A DNA stretch of 64,000 nucleotides from Doryteuthis pealeii (GCA_023376005.1 CM042151.1:79456917-79520916); one strand, 5' to 3'; shown: positions 31,944 to 43,343, counted from the first letter of the stretch. The notes: generated from the letters alone by a model not told the origin. A program made the numbers and translations.

Positions 31944-32250
31944 ATGAAGAAAAAACTAGATGAGAAATACACAATAATACTGGGTACTGTTTTGAACAAA
32001 TCTTTGAAGCAGCACCGTACAAAAAGAAATGCAAAAGAAAGAAACAAAGAAAAAAAAAATGTGAAAGAAAGTATTTTATGTTTTTTATTATTTCTAAGAA
32101 ACTTATATAAGTATTTTTTTTAAACACTTAATACCGAGATTTTGAGTATGTAACTGAGCATCAGATTTTGTAAATTTTGGGGCTAATTTAATTTTAAGAA
32201 TTTATTACATCTGTAATATTTTAAAACTTTTTTACTGATTCTCATTAAAT
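31121..32250. other. Intronic repeats and TA run upstream of ZNF-B
   Basis: 31125-31270 is a hAT-like interior fragment. 31903-31936 is a TA run. 31400-31740 has no match in the window. The frames at 31862-32127 on the minus strand are driven by the TA run and T tracts. Confidence 0.45.
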
Positions 32251-32785
32251 TACATTCATTTTTCCTATTATTCATTCATTCATTGTTTTTTAAGGATCAT
32301 ACAAGCACATTTGTTGATTAAATATTTGAATATAAACAATTTTTATGAATAATAGTATTTCCTTTGGTTACTATAAAAATAGTAGCTTGAAGTAAAACTA
32401 GTATTTTAAATTGAATTTGTTGAAAACTAATATAATAAAATTTAAAATTTTAATCATAACAGTACAGTATCATATATTGCAGTTTATTGAAACAGAAATT
32501 GAATAATCATAACTTTTTAAATGCAAATAGCACACAGGTTTTCTTTTTAAAATATTATTTCTTCTTTATTCACAGATATCAATTATAATATCATCAAACA
32601 TTTTTCAAATTTGAAAAATCACTTGGACACTCATGCTGAAAGAAAACATATTCTTGCAAATTGATGATCCTTATTTTAACACACTTAATATTTTAACATT
32701 CCCCTAAAATCATACAAAGGAAAAGTCTGGATGTCAAATTTTCATTAACACATACAAAAGTAGCTGGAGAACTGCCTTACAGCTC
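32251..32785 (+). other. ZNF-B intron end, acceptor and 5'-UTR part of exon 2
   Basis: From ATTATTCATTCATTC the sequence parallels the other three units. The acceptor TTTATTCACAG has its AG at 32574-32575, and the exon starts at 32576. The relic finger (IKHFSNLKNHLDTHAE-like) is frameshifted by a missing base relative to ZNF-A. It lies 5.3 kb downstream of the candidate donor at 27286. Confidence 0.6.
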
Positions 32786-34244
32786 ATGTTCCAATCATCA
32801 GTTTTAAGTTTAAAATTAAAGAGACATGCAGAACCTAATGAAGAGAAACCATATCCTTGTGAAGTGTGTGGATCAGCATTTTCCCTTAATTCCAGTTTGC
32901 AAAAACATATGCAAACACACACAGGTGAGAAACAATATTCTTGTGAAGTATGTGCATCAGCATTTTCAGATAGCTCCCATTTAAAAAATCACATGCGAAT
33001 ACATACAGGAGAAAAAACATTTTCTTGTGAAATATGTGGATCAAGATTTTCACATAGCGCCTATGCAAAAAGACACATGCGAATACACACAGGTGAGAAA
33101 CCATATTCTTGTAAAGTGTGTGGTACAGAATTTTCAGATAGTTCTGCTTTAAAAAGACACGAACGCATTCATACAGGAGAGAAACCGTTTTCGTGCAAAG
33201 TATGTAAATCCCAATTTTCAGAGAGCTCTCATTTAAAAACACACATGCGAACACACACAGGTGAGAAACCATATTCTTGTGAAGTGTGTGGTTCAGCATT
33301 TTCTGTGAGCTCTCATTTAAAAAGACACATGCGAATACACACAGGAGAAAAACCATTTTCTTGTGAAGTATGTGGATCAGCATTTTCAGTGAGCTCCAGT
33401 TTAAAAACACATATGCGAACACACACTAATGAGAAACCATATTGCTGCACTGAGTGTGGATTAGCATTCTCAGGGAAGTCTAATTTAAAAATCCATATGC
33501 AAAAACATACAGGAGAGAAGCCTTTTTCTTGTAAAGTATGTGGAAAAACTTGTTCTAATAACTGTAATTTAAAAAGACACATGCAAATACACACGGGTGA
33601 GAAACCATTTTCTTGTGAAGTGTGTGGATCAGCATTTCCAGACCGTTACAGCTTAAAAAAACACATGCGAACACACACTGGTGTAAAACCATATCCTTGC
33701 ACTGTGTGTGGATCAGCATTTTCAGAAAGCTCCAGTTTAAAAAATCACATGCGAATACATACAGGTGAGAAACCATTTTCTTGTCAAATATGTGGATCAG
33801 CATTTTCAATGAGTTCCAGTTTAAAAGGACACCTGCGAATACACACTGGAGAGAAACCATATTCTTGTGAAGTGTGTGGATCAGCATTCAGATTCAATTC
33901 TGATTTTAAAAAAACACATGAGAATACATACAGGTGAGAAACCATATTCGTGTGAAATATGTGGATCAGCATTTTCATTGAGCTGTAAATTAAAGAAACA
34001 CATGCAAAAACACACTAATAAGAAACCATATTGTTGCACTGAGTGTGGATCCGAATTTTCAGTGAGCTCTACTTTTAAAACCCATATGCAAATACATACA
34101 GGAGAGAAGCCATTTTCTTGTAAAATATGTGAAAAAACTTTTTCAAAAAGCTTTAATTTAAAAAGACACATGAAAATACATACAGATGAAAACATGATCA
34201 ATGCAGATTCTGCCACTCAGCCATTAAAAGTCCAAGTCATCTAA
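32786..34244 (+). pseudogene. ZNF-B: 16-finger C2H2 gene with one frameshift
   Basis: The first frame (32786-33937, 383 codons) has 12 complete fingers and enters finger 13. One extra base in the TTTTAAAAAAA run at about 33904-33915 shifts the frame after NSDFKK. The array continues in another frame (33867-34244) with fingers 14-16, ending [11 protein letters not shown] where RLE-LINE sequence begins. ZNF-C reads through the same spot. The ancestral ATG (32826-32828, homologous to the other paralogues) is out of frame here because of a one-base loss. The usable ATG at 32786 exists only in this copy and adds [14 protein letters not shown]. Finger sequences are closest to ZNF-C (shared [14 protein letters not shown]). 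Either a pseudogene or an assembly with homopolymer errors. Confidence 0.8.
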
Positions 34245-34850
34245 TGTCTGGTTGCCAGATCCTTTTGGCAGATGCACTACACTGCTCACCATAACAAAGT
34301 ATGCAAATAACTCCACTGGAAAATCTGTGAAGAAATGCAGCTTGAGAGAACACAGTACATCTGGGAACATGAGCCTCCACCAATAACATCAAATGGAAAG
34401 GTGACTGTGTTCTATGACAAAGTAATCCAGACAGGCAGATATATAAGAGACAAAGCCATTAAACCAGATATTGTCATCTGAGATAAACAAAAAAAACTGC
34501 TCTCATTATTGATATAGCTGTCCCAAATGACTATGGCCTAAATAGAGCTGAGCGAGAAAAGATTACAAAATATCAAGTCCTCAAGAATGACCTAAAAACA
34601 ACTTGGTCATTGAAAGAAATAGACATCATACCTGTTGTGATAGGGGCAGCTGGGCTGGTGAAACAAAACTTGAAAAAATACCTTGAAATAATACCAGGGA
34701 AACCAAGTTGCTACGAAGTACAAATAGCAGCTATCAAAGGAACTTGCTCTATCCTAAAAAGATCCTTAGGATACAAATACTATTTATAAAGAAATCAAGT
34801 GTTAGCCCCAGGACAGGGGCCCCATGACTTCTAAAAATTCTAATAAAAAA
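34194..34850 (+). mobile_element. RLE-type LINE 3' part inside the ZNF-B array
   Basis: A broken plus-strand frame reads HLMSGCQILLAD, then WKICEE, REYI-like and TSNGKVTVFYDKVIQTGRYI, then KPDIVI, then IDIAVPNDYGLNRAEREKIT, and ends ILKRSLGYKYYL and a stop. KPDIVI and IDIAV fit the catalytic region of restriction-like-endonuclease LINEs. A 3' UTR (AGTGTTAGCCCCAGGACAG, GGGGCCCC) and an A-rich tail join directly to finger sequence at 34866. Several single-base breaks make it inactive. Confidence 0.75.
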
Positions 34851-35085
34851 AATGAAACAAAAAAAAGTGAAAAAACATTTTCTTGTCAAATATGTGGATT
34901 GGCATTTTCAGTGAGCACTACCTTAAATAAACATATGCGAATACACTCTGGAGATAAAAAAACGTTTTCTTGTGAGATCTGTGGTTCTGAATTTTCAGAT
35001 AGTTCCAATCTGAAAAGACACATATGCATGAATACAGAGGAATCAAGTGTTCATACTGGGCAGGAGCCCATTGGCTTCTAAAGAA
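34851..35085 (+). pseudogene. Two displaced fingers between LINE tails
   Basis: The frame 34824-35081 encodes KTFSCQICGLAFSVSTTLNK followed by [20 protein letters not shown] and onward to LKRHICMNTEE. It then runs into GSVHTGQEPIGF-like sequence derived from the LINE 3' end (compare AGTGTTAGCCCCAGG). These are original array fingers separated from the main array by the LINE. Confidence 0.75.
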
Positions 35086-35440
35086 AATTGAAAATAGAGA
35101 AACTGTTTTCATGCCAAGTATATAAATCCAAATTTTCACAGAGAATGACCTAAAAACAACTTGGTCATTGAAAGAAATAGGTATCATACCCATTGTGACT
35201 GGGGCAACTGGGTTAGTCAAGCAAAACTTGAAAAAATTCCTTGAAACAAACCAGTAAACCAAGCGGCTATGAAGTAGAAATAGCAACTCTAAAAGGAACA
35301 TGCTCCATCCTAAAACAATCCTTAGGATACAAATATTATTTATAAAGGAATAAAGTGTTAGCCCCAGGCAGGGGCCCCTTGGTTTCTAGAAATTGTTAAA
35401 GGAAAATAAAACAAAAAAGAGAGAAACCATTTTCTTGTCA
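35086..35440 (+). mobile_element. Second RLE-LINE 3' end in ZNF-B, ending at a finger start
   Basis: 35136-35345 repeats the last part of 34560-34790 (CTAAAAACAACTTGGTCATT, AAGGAACATGCTCCATCC). After the 3' UTR hairpin the tail GGAAAATAAAACAAAAAAG joins AGAGAAACCATTTTCTTGTC, a finger start. The same junction survives as a linker in ZNF-C. Confidence 0.75.
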
Positions 35441-35493
35441 AGTCTGCATATATGGTAATTAAATTTGTGTTGTTGTTTTGGTGGTGCTCCTCC

Positions 35494-35739
35494 TCATTTT
35501 GCTATTGTTCGTGAATGGCTACATCATAAATTTGGTCCACCTGAGGGATCAGCCAGAGGGATTTGGTTGAAGGAGCAAGTCTAAGCTACAAAACCAATGA
35601 CTTTGGAAGAATTTTAACGCCAAATAAGAGAAATTATTTTCTGCCATTCCACAAGAGTTCCAAGGAAGATCAGTTGGTGCAATTCTTGAGCAGCTTGTTA
35701 GGCTGAAGACAGGTGCTAATACTCATATAGAATTTTAAA
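35494..35739 (+). pseudogene. Mariner/IS630-type transposase C-terminal fragment
   Basis: A plus-strand frame with two stops and one shift reads GGAPPHFAIVREWLHHKFGP, KEQV-stop-ATKPMTLEEF, RQIREII, then AIPQEFQGRSVGAI and LVRLKTGANTHIEF. GAPPHFA and KFGP belong to the DDE region of mariner-like transposases. The stretch with the last catalytic D (normally the RSPDL segment) is deleted. It is unlike the mariner relic at 21.9 kb and is a different lineage. Confidence 0.75.
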
Positions 35740-35859
35740 TAAAACTTCATGTTATGTGTGTTCTTCTTATATTATCTTTTTGGAAAAATAATGATTCACT
35801 AGTAAATTATATGATTTTTAAAATTGGAAAGGGAGTTACATTCCAATCATCCTGCATAC

Positions 35860-36180
35860 ATATATACATATATATATATGTATATATATATATGTGTGTG
35901 TGTATACATATATGTAGATATTTATCTATACATATATATAGGTATGTGTTAGGTGTGTATATATTTATATATACACATATATATATGTATGTATATATTT
36001 ATATATACACATATATATATGTATGTAGATATTTATAGATACGTATATATATAGATATTTATATATACATATATATAGATATTTATATATATACATATAT
36101 GTAGATATTTATGCATACATATATGTATGTATATATATGTATATATATGTATGAAAGTGTTATCATATATATATATATAG

Positions 36181-36210
<30 letters not shown>
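35860..36210. repeat. TA/TG/ATAC microsatellite complex
   Basis: About 350 bases of TATA, TGTG and ATATTTATATATACA units, with an imperfect 55-base periodicity (GTAGATATTTATAxATACAT). Translated IYIYI frames are artefacts. A further TA run lies at 36453-36500. Confidence 0.85.
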
Positions 36211-36212
<2 letters not shown>

Positions 36213-36447
36213 CTTCTTCATGTTTGTGGGATCAAGAGCGTTATGTCTGAAAAGGAGTAAAGAATAAAATTGTTTTTGTATGCAAAGAGCATGACGGAAT
36301 TTGTTGATAAGGAGGTCTTCGAGTATAGCCAGGTGCAACTCGTTGGTTGAGGATGCCAAAATGGAAAACAATGTTGGTTTATATGCTGCACTACAATCAG
36401 GATTGTCCAACAGGTGTCGACCAATGGTGGAAGGTGAATATGGATTG

Positions 36448-36503
<56 letters not shown>

Positions 36504-36605
36504 ATAACACTTTCGAATGTATTGTATATAGGAAAGCTGAAAGCATATATATGTATATATATATATACATATGCATATGTATGGATATATGATATATATA
36601 GTATA

Positions 36606-36790
36606 GATATGAGGAACACAAGGACAAAACTCAGATAAATGTATGTACGATATATTTCGCTAGAGTTTGAGCTTGGCATCATCAGTCGTTTATATATATA
36701 AATATATCCTACAACGTTTGTCAGAGTTTTGTCCTTGTGTTCCTCATATCTCTACTACATTCTGTCGGATTTATTCCAATCCTCTTTTTT
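36606..36790. repeat. Hairpin element ending in the shared CTGTCGGATTTATTCC tail
   Basis: GATATGAGGAACACAAGGAC (36606) is mirrored by GTCCTTGTGTTCCTCATATC (ending about 36751). On the minus strand the loop holds CTGATGATGCCAAGCTC followed by TAGCGAAATAT, hammerhead-like in order but without a proper stem II. The tail CATTCTGTCGGATTTATTCC and a TA run follow. Confidence 0.6.
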
Positions 36791-36800
36791 CATATATATA

Positions 36801-37845
36801 TGTGACCGATTCAGGTTTTGAAATTAGAAGAAAGAAAGAAAAAAAAAGAAGAAAAAAATTGTAAATGTAAACCGCTGGGTAACTCGATCGTTTGGGTCAG
36901 AGTAGATTCAAAACAGATGGGCAATCTGGAAATGACCATATCAGGAGGTGAGATCTCAAGTAGGTCAGAAGAACTCCTAGAATCGGCAGTGGTCAGAGAT
37001 AAGTCTTTGATGTGACCAGACTTGAGTCTCACGGAAGACATTGACGGTGTGTTGTCTTCGGCCCTTGAGAAAAGCGTTTTTATTGTTTTTCCTTTTCTAC
37101 TTGAGAAAGGATAAAACTCCTTGTTGAAAATCTTATAAGAAACGAATTAAAACCTATATTTTACTAAGACCACACATGTTTTGGAGACCACTTGAAAAAT
37201 GGCCGGAAAAGAATCTTTTTATTGTTTTCCTTTCTCCACTTAGGAAGAAGATAACTTCTTTTGTTTTGGAAATGGCCAGAAGAAAGAAACAAAATTATCT
37301 GGGCCTCACATTTTGTTGGAGACCACTTGAAAAATGTCCGGAAGAGAATCCTTTTATTGTTTTCCTTTTTTTTTCCACTTAGGAAAAAGATAATTTGGAA
37401 TAGTGAACGGAAGTGAATTTGATTGGCTGGTTGGAACTAGAGGAGGGCGGTTACCCTGTTAAAGTAGGAGGTGCAGAGAAAATTCCTAATATCTTCATGC
37501 CGGCCAGAAATAAAATTGTTCTGATTGAAATATTATTTAACTCAGACGTTTTTGGTTTGAAAGCAGATGAAGTTGTGATTGCTTGAGAATCACATGAGCT
37601 GACCGGGCTAGCTGAGAAGATTAACGCAAATACTGAGAGCCGAGAGTAACTGATTTCAGCTGAGACCATTTGAAAACTTAGTCAACTTACAAACTGTTTT
37701 GCACAATACTTTGCTGAAGACCAGAAGTTATTAATTACGGGTTCATCACTCCCACAGTCTTGAGAAATAATTGTTTGTATTTTTTTGTTATTTGAATATA
37801 AATGTTAAGTTTGAAGAAAAAGAGTCGTTTTTTTTTATGTGACCA
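36801..37845. repeat. Possible solo LTR or other long repeat, bracketed by ATGTGACC
   Basis: ATGTGACC occurs at both boundaries (36800 and about 37839). Inside, 37165-37260 and 37302-37390 are imperfect tandem copies (GAGACCACTTGAAAAATGG, CTTTTTATTGTTTTCC). No coding domain is present. The interpretation as an LTR is weak, because a TG...CA structure and a second LTR are not evident. Confidence 0.35.
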
Positions 37846-38025
37846 CTAGGCCGCCGTTAACCTTGGAAATCAGTTTCTATAGCAGATTTCTAGTCGTTTG
37901 TGATCTGAACACAACGTGGGCATTCGGCTAGACTTTCGGCAAATATAGAGACCCTGCAATCCTTGGTTGATGCAGAAATCCAATCTTGACGGTCAATTTC
38001 AGAGATTCTGTGAGCCACTGACGGG

Positions 38026-38067
<42 letters not shown>

Positions 38068-38310
38068 ACCGACCCACGTGCGGTCGATGCATGATATTGC
38101 GAGGGTCCTCATATTAGTGAGGAAGGGCTGGTGTTGCTTTTTAAACCGTCAAGAGAAAGGCCCCGAAACGGTTTGCACACTCTCTCCTGATGAGCCCATG
38201 CAGTTGTAAACATCCTTTGTTTTTTCATTTTATCATATTCACACTGTCGGATTAATTTCCATTTTATTTTCACATATATATATATATATATATATAGAAT
38301 AGAAAAACAT
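37846..38310. repeat. TA runs and a shared-tail repeat
   Basis: TA runs lie at 38029-38062 and 38276-38296. Between them is a GC-richer repeat (CCGACCCACGTGCGGTCG, CCTGATGAGCCCATGCAG) ending in CACACTGTCGGATTAATTTCC, the tail found at several other places. Confidence 0.5.
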
Positions 38311-39214
38311 TTTATTCCAAAAATATGAATTCTTAATGGTAATGTCAATGTTACAATGTTTCCGTTTTTATTATTAGGATTATTATCCTTCATTAGGATT
38401 TTTTAAGATCAATTGATAATGGAGATTCGCTTCTGGTTTTTGTCTGTAACAAAAACCATGTCACTGCTTATGTCACTATACCCGAAATCGTCATAACATA
38501 GAATAAATACACTCAAAATTAGAGCATGCAACATTAGACAGTCCTCATTATTTTTTAAAACAAGTTTTAATAGATACATCCCCAGTATCATATATTTATA
38601 TATAGTTTGTTTTATTTTAATAGATATTCAAAGTTAATAGAACTTAGTTTCGATTTCAAATTGTTTTATTTTTTTTACTCCTTTAATAAATTTGATGATT
38701 TCATGATTTATGGTTCAAACTCTTCGACATTTAATTTTAACTTCCACCTCCTCAAGTAATATCTTTCAAAAATTTATTTTTACATCGCCTGGAGGGTGTT
38801 TTTTTATTTTGCTAGTAGAAAGAATGTTGTTTGAGGATGAATGAATAATGAGAGTTTGCTTGTTGTATCTATAGCAACACTCATAACTGAATTCTGCACA
38901 GCATTCACTTCTGGAAATCATGAATGTAACTGGTAGAAGAGAAGACATCCCAAAAAATGGTAAAAAGTTGGGTTTTTTTTTTCAGAGATTAAAGAAAAAC
39001 AAACAAGTATAGATGTTGCTAGGCACAAATTAATTGATACTTTTATTTAGAATAAAACTCAAAAAAACCTACTGGCCAATGTTTACTGGTGATTATTGTA
39101 AACTTTGTATAAGTGAAATGATAAATAAAATTCACAACGATGAAATAATTTCATGAAACGTGTTTTATAACTACTGGACAAGTCATGGAAAATTTTTAAA
39201 ATATCATCATACCA
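38311..39214. other. Unassigned AT-rich sequence
   Basis: The short minus frames at 38409-38591 and 38766-38948 have no recognisable motif. No repeat match was found in the window. Confidence 0.3.
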
Positions 39215-39725
39215 TCAGTTGTCCAATTTAAAACAATAATATGTGGATGAGCAGATTCCCAGCCCCCACAAACAAAACAAGTCTGGATATGTTTGGCCTA
39301 TGCGAGGGCGAGGAGTGTGGCGAATGACCACGGAAAATGAACTCATCACCTCTTCATTGCTGAATACTGGTGAAATTCCGCATGAGCAGTGCAGAGTAAC
39401 CCAGATGTAAAGTCTCGTCATGAGGATTGATGCGTGCTGATGAATGTCGAACGTGCAATTCAGAGTAAGGAGCCCGGATGAAACACAGCAATTGGGTATT
39501 TAGAGACCTGCCCTCCCAGATCGGCAGAAAGTCTGCAGTAGCATTTTGGCTGTCGAAACGAGTGGAAGAGAAAATCTATTTGGATAGTGCTAGTGAGAAG
39601 ACTAGAACTGCTGGGAGAGCAGATCAATTACGTACAACGACTGCTGTATGTGAAGGTGTCAGGAAGTACATCTCGTTTGCTAAAGGCAACCTTTCAATTA
39701 AATATTTGTATTGTTAAAGTGTTAA
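39215..39725. other. Unassigned moderately GC-rich segment with two short frames
   Basis: A minus frame (39215-39421, 68 codons) and a plus frame (39478-39717, 79 codons) abut here. Neither carries a domain that I recognise. Composition is richer than the flanks, so a decayed transposon or exon is possible. Confidence 0.25.
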
Positions 39726-39958
39726 ATTACATTTCTTTAAATGAGAAAAAAACTCCAAACAACAACAACAACAACATATAAAAAGTGTTTCAGATGAATT
39801 CCTCATTTGACAGGAATTTTATTTGTAGAAAGAATAATTGCCATGTTGTCATGGCAATTTTAAAATTCTTCTTTAAGAAACATAAATTTTCAAAATTGCA
39901 AATCAATGGATATTTGTCCAGAATATTTTGCCCGGGAAATTTCTGTGGCAATGTACAT

Positions 39959-39991
<33 letters not shown>

Positions 39992-42129
39992 AACACATTT
40001 TTGGTACAGCTGAATTTGTATAATATTTTGAAAAAAAAGGAATATACTTTATTGATCAGCAAAAATTTAAAAAAAATTTTTTTTTTTCCGAAAGAGAAAA
40101 GGAAAGAAAAAGAAACTTAAGGGCCCTTATATATATATATATATATATAGCCGTGTGCAAAAATTGCCAAGGGAGATTTTTTTTTAAAATTTCCTAATTT
40201 TAAAACAATTACCAAAAATCAGGGAATTGTCTGATTTTAATGAAATTTTCACCACATTATTTTTCAACGGCTTAAATGAAAGAGCCTTTTGAAACAAAGG
40301 AAGGCCTAATTTTATGGCACAAAGCCTTGGCAAGTCTATGTCTGTGTTTTGATTGAAGCCAATACACCAATTGGGAAACTTTTGTTGTTAACTGCCATTT
40401 CTACACTTTGTGAATGTGATGGCAAATCTGCTAACTCCAGCTTTACGCTATTCATTAAGGACTTCAGAAGTTAATTTTCTAAAGACTTTTCTGTAAATGC
40501 AGGTTCATAAACTCTTCTTTGTGAAAAGTGGAACCAATGCATAGCTACAACATTGATTGTGGTTATTTCATTCAATTTGTTTCTGGCTGGTTCTGCACTT
40601 CTGATAGAATAAAGTTAATGTATTGACTTAAAAATGTAATCCTACTTGCTTTAATTTTTATGATGAAATTAAAACAGAATTTTAAAATGATTCAATAAAT
40701 CAACATAACCAATTTAATCAATTTTATATGAATAAATGTTTACTTAACTAATGGCTAAATTCTTTTATAGTTTCTTTCTTGATTTCCAGTTGATCTGACT
40801 TTAGTACTGAGTACAAAATATTTTCAAACAGTGTAGGAAAAGCATTATACTGAATATTTTTTAATGTATTGCATTGGAATTCTAGTGGCTGTTGCTTATT
40901 CCTTTTGATCCTAATAAATATATACAATTGCTTGTTATGAAATTTGTTATCTCCTTTTAATTTAAAACCAATGATAAAGTTAATAGAGCTGTGAAGTTTG
41001 GTAGATATTTAAGCTTTTCAAATCAATAAGCACCTTAGCCTAATGAGGTTATTTTTTATTCAATTTTTTTCTTGGCTGGTTTTGCATTTCTGAAAGAATA
41101 AAGTTAATTTATTGACTTCACTTAAAAATGTAATCCGACTAGCTTTAATTTTTATGATGAAATTAAAACAGAGGCGAAATATTAATTGAATGTAATTGTT
41201 TGTGTTTTGTTATATTTAAAGAAATGGCCAAAAATACTGTGTTTTTAGTTCCCAAAAGTTTGAGGTGCAATTAACCTGAAAGAAATGTTTTTTTTTTAAA
41301 TAAAATAAATGATGCATTATAAAATACATTGATTAAAAATATGTGAGTTTTCTCTAAATGACTATTTTCAGGTGTTGAAATATTTTTAATTAAAATAAAA
41401 AAAAATTATGTTGTCTTCTGGTTTTGATCTTTCTGGAAATGTAAAAATTAGGGCATGGAATTTTTTTTATTCAAACGACCAAAGGTTGAAAATTCTCTAA
41501 CAAATCATAATTGATATAAAACCTTATTTTTAAAGTTTTGTTGTTTGTTTTCGTTTTTTAAAATTTTATTTTTTTTTTTAAAAATAAAGTAATATATGTA
41601 TATATTTAAAGAAATAGCCCCAAATACTGTGAGTGTTTTTAGTCCCCAAAAGGTGGAGGTGCAAGTAACCTGAAAGAAATCTTATGTTTTTTAATAAAAT
41701 AACTAATGCATTATAAAATAAATTGATTAATAAGGCAACAGTGAAAATTCTATTAAAATCTGATAATAAAATATAAACATGAATAATTTTTCTGTAAATA
41801 ACTTTTTACAGATGTTGAAATTTTTTCATGTTTTTTTAAATTTTAATGTGGTCTTCTGGTTTTGATATTTCTGGAAATGTAAAAATTAGAGCTTGGATTT
41901 TTTTTTTATTCAAACGACCAAAGGTTAAAAATTCTTCAACTCATCATAATTGATTAAAAAAACAACTTTAATTTTAAAGTTTTGTTTGTTTTCTTGTTTT
42001 GTTTTTAAGTAAAGTAAACTATTCATTATAACATTAAGTAATTAATGTATAAAGTGCTGAAATTTTAAAATTGTTTTAGAATTAAATTCAAAAATGTTTT
42101 ATTCCCTCCTTTGAGTAAAAATGCCTATC
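39726..42129. other. Microsatellites, hAT-like interior fragments and unassigned DNA
   Basis: TA runs lie at 39969-39990 and 40129-40150. 40195-40260, 41230-41345 and 41605-41780 are fragments of the family carrying TCTGATTTTAATGAAATTTT or GTGAGTGTTTTTAGTCCCC. 41040-41170 repeats 40590-40680 (AATGTAATCCGACTAGCTTT). 40265-40620 is unmatched. There is no gene. Confidence 0.45.
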
Positions 42130-42295
42130 TATACCTACATATTTATTATCAAACTCTACAGAATTGAAACTGACAAAATATATAAATGTGTAGCATATTA
42201 AAATCGATTACACTACTTAGATATGCAATTTTATTTTTGACTACAGAGGTAAAGAAATTTTATTTTGATGATATTTCTCCATAGTTTCTATGAAA

Positions 42296-42546
42296 TATCT
42301 TCCTTGTATTGGCTTCGTGCCACATCCAGTAACATTCTGTCCGTGGCTGTTAAGGTAAATACATAATTATCTCCCTTGAGATTATGCATCGATTAGAAAT
42401 GACGATTGTTTTAATTTTGATTTCAACTTGAAAATACAAGTTTATTTAAAGTATTCTAATTTGTTTTTCTTTTTTTTTTAATTTAATATTGCATTTCCTT
42501 ATTGAAAAACAAGATTAGACAAAAAGAGACAGAGAAAAGTAAGTAT
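42296..42546 (+). promoter_or_regulatory. Candidate exon 1 and donor for ZNF-C, TATA segment deleted
   Basis: Fourth copy of the first-exon module, with donor GTAAGTATCACG at 42539-42540. The proximal part (CTTCGTGCCACATCC, ACATAATTATCTCCCTTGAG) and the exon body (AAAAAGAGACAGAGAAAA) are conserved. The roughly 24 bases that hold TTTATAAGT in the other copies are missing between CCTTGAG and ATGCATCGATTAG. The ZNF-C acceptor is 5.15 kb downstream. Confidence 0.55.
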
Positions 42547-42730
42547 CACGTTCATTTTAATTAATTTGTTTACAAATTATCGAATAGGTTTTGCGAAAAG
42601 GTTTTTCTTTTTACTAACGAAGAAAGAAACATTATGATGAAATATGCGTAAATATGCTTAAATATTTCATCTAAAATATATCTAGAAGTAAATAAATACT
42701 TATGAAGGCCTATAAAAAATAACGGCTGAA

Positions 42731-43150
42731 CTTGCACAACGGTCGGAAAATTAAAACAGAAAGTTTTTTGGAGGTCCCCCAGGACAGTTTAACTACAGTC
42801 TATGGATGAATTTTTTGCGAATTGGATTACGGTTTAGGGGGTTGGGGATTAAGGGTTTAAAAAAAAAAAAAATTATTACGTATTGCTTTAAAAAAAACAA
42901 TAGAAAAACCGAATTACTATACATTTAATGTTGAAAAATATTTTTTATAACCAAGTTTAATTGAAATTATACATTGCAATAATAACACAAACAACCGAGA
43001 CTAATGTGTCTACCGTTGGATTCAATAAATAATTTCAATGGTTAATTAAGTGTATAGTAATTTTGGATTTTTTAAAGCAATACATAATTAAAAACAACCT
43101 TAATCCCCAAACCCCTAAACCATAACGTAAACGTCGTCTAAATTCATTAA
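42731..43150. repeat. Imperfect foldback F4 with TTTAGGGG-like arms
   Basis: The left end shares CTGAACTTGCACAA with F3. The arm at 42810-42930 (GATTACGGTTTAGGGGG, GGGATTAAGGGTTT) is mirrored by 43045-43140 (CCTTAATCCCCAAACCCC, AAACCATAACGTAAACG). There is no ORF. Confidence 0.6.
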
Positions 43151-43275
43151 AAAAACTAGTTATGACTAGAGTCTTTTTAAAAAATTCTATGAAAATAAAT
43201 TAATGATCAGATTTTCACGAAAGTTTCCAGAATTGTAACTTTTTTTTGATGACAATATGTCTGAAATAGATTTTG

Positions 43276-43342
43276 GGTAAACTTGCAAATCGTCATCAAA
43301 ATTAAAACGGTTAAAAAATTTTGACGACGATTTGCAACACAT
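43276..43342. repeat. Short inverted repeat
   Basis: CTTGCAAATCGTCATCAAAAT is mirrored by ATTTTGACGACGATTTGCAA. A fragment of the same sequence (GATGATGATTTGCAAG) recurs at 44861-44877. Confidence 0.65.
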
Positions 43343-43343
43343 T

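Noticed and set aside
35754..36682. IYIYI-rich frames on both strands (also 17862-18124, 31862-32127, 61728-61925)
   Set aside because: They are translations of TA microsatellites.
37176..37382. 68-codon frame with a repeated RPLEK segment
   Set aside because: It is a translation of the imperfect 137-base tandem units, with no independent evidence of coding.
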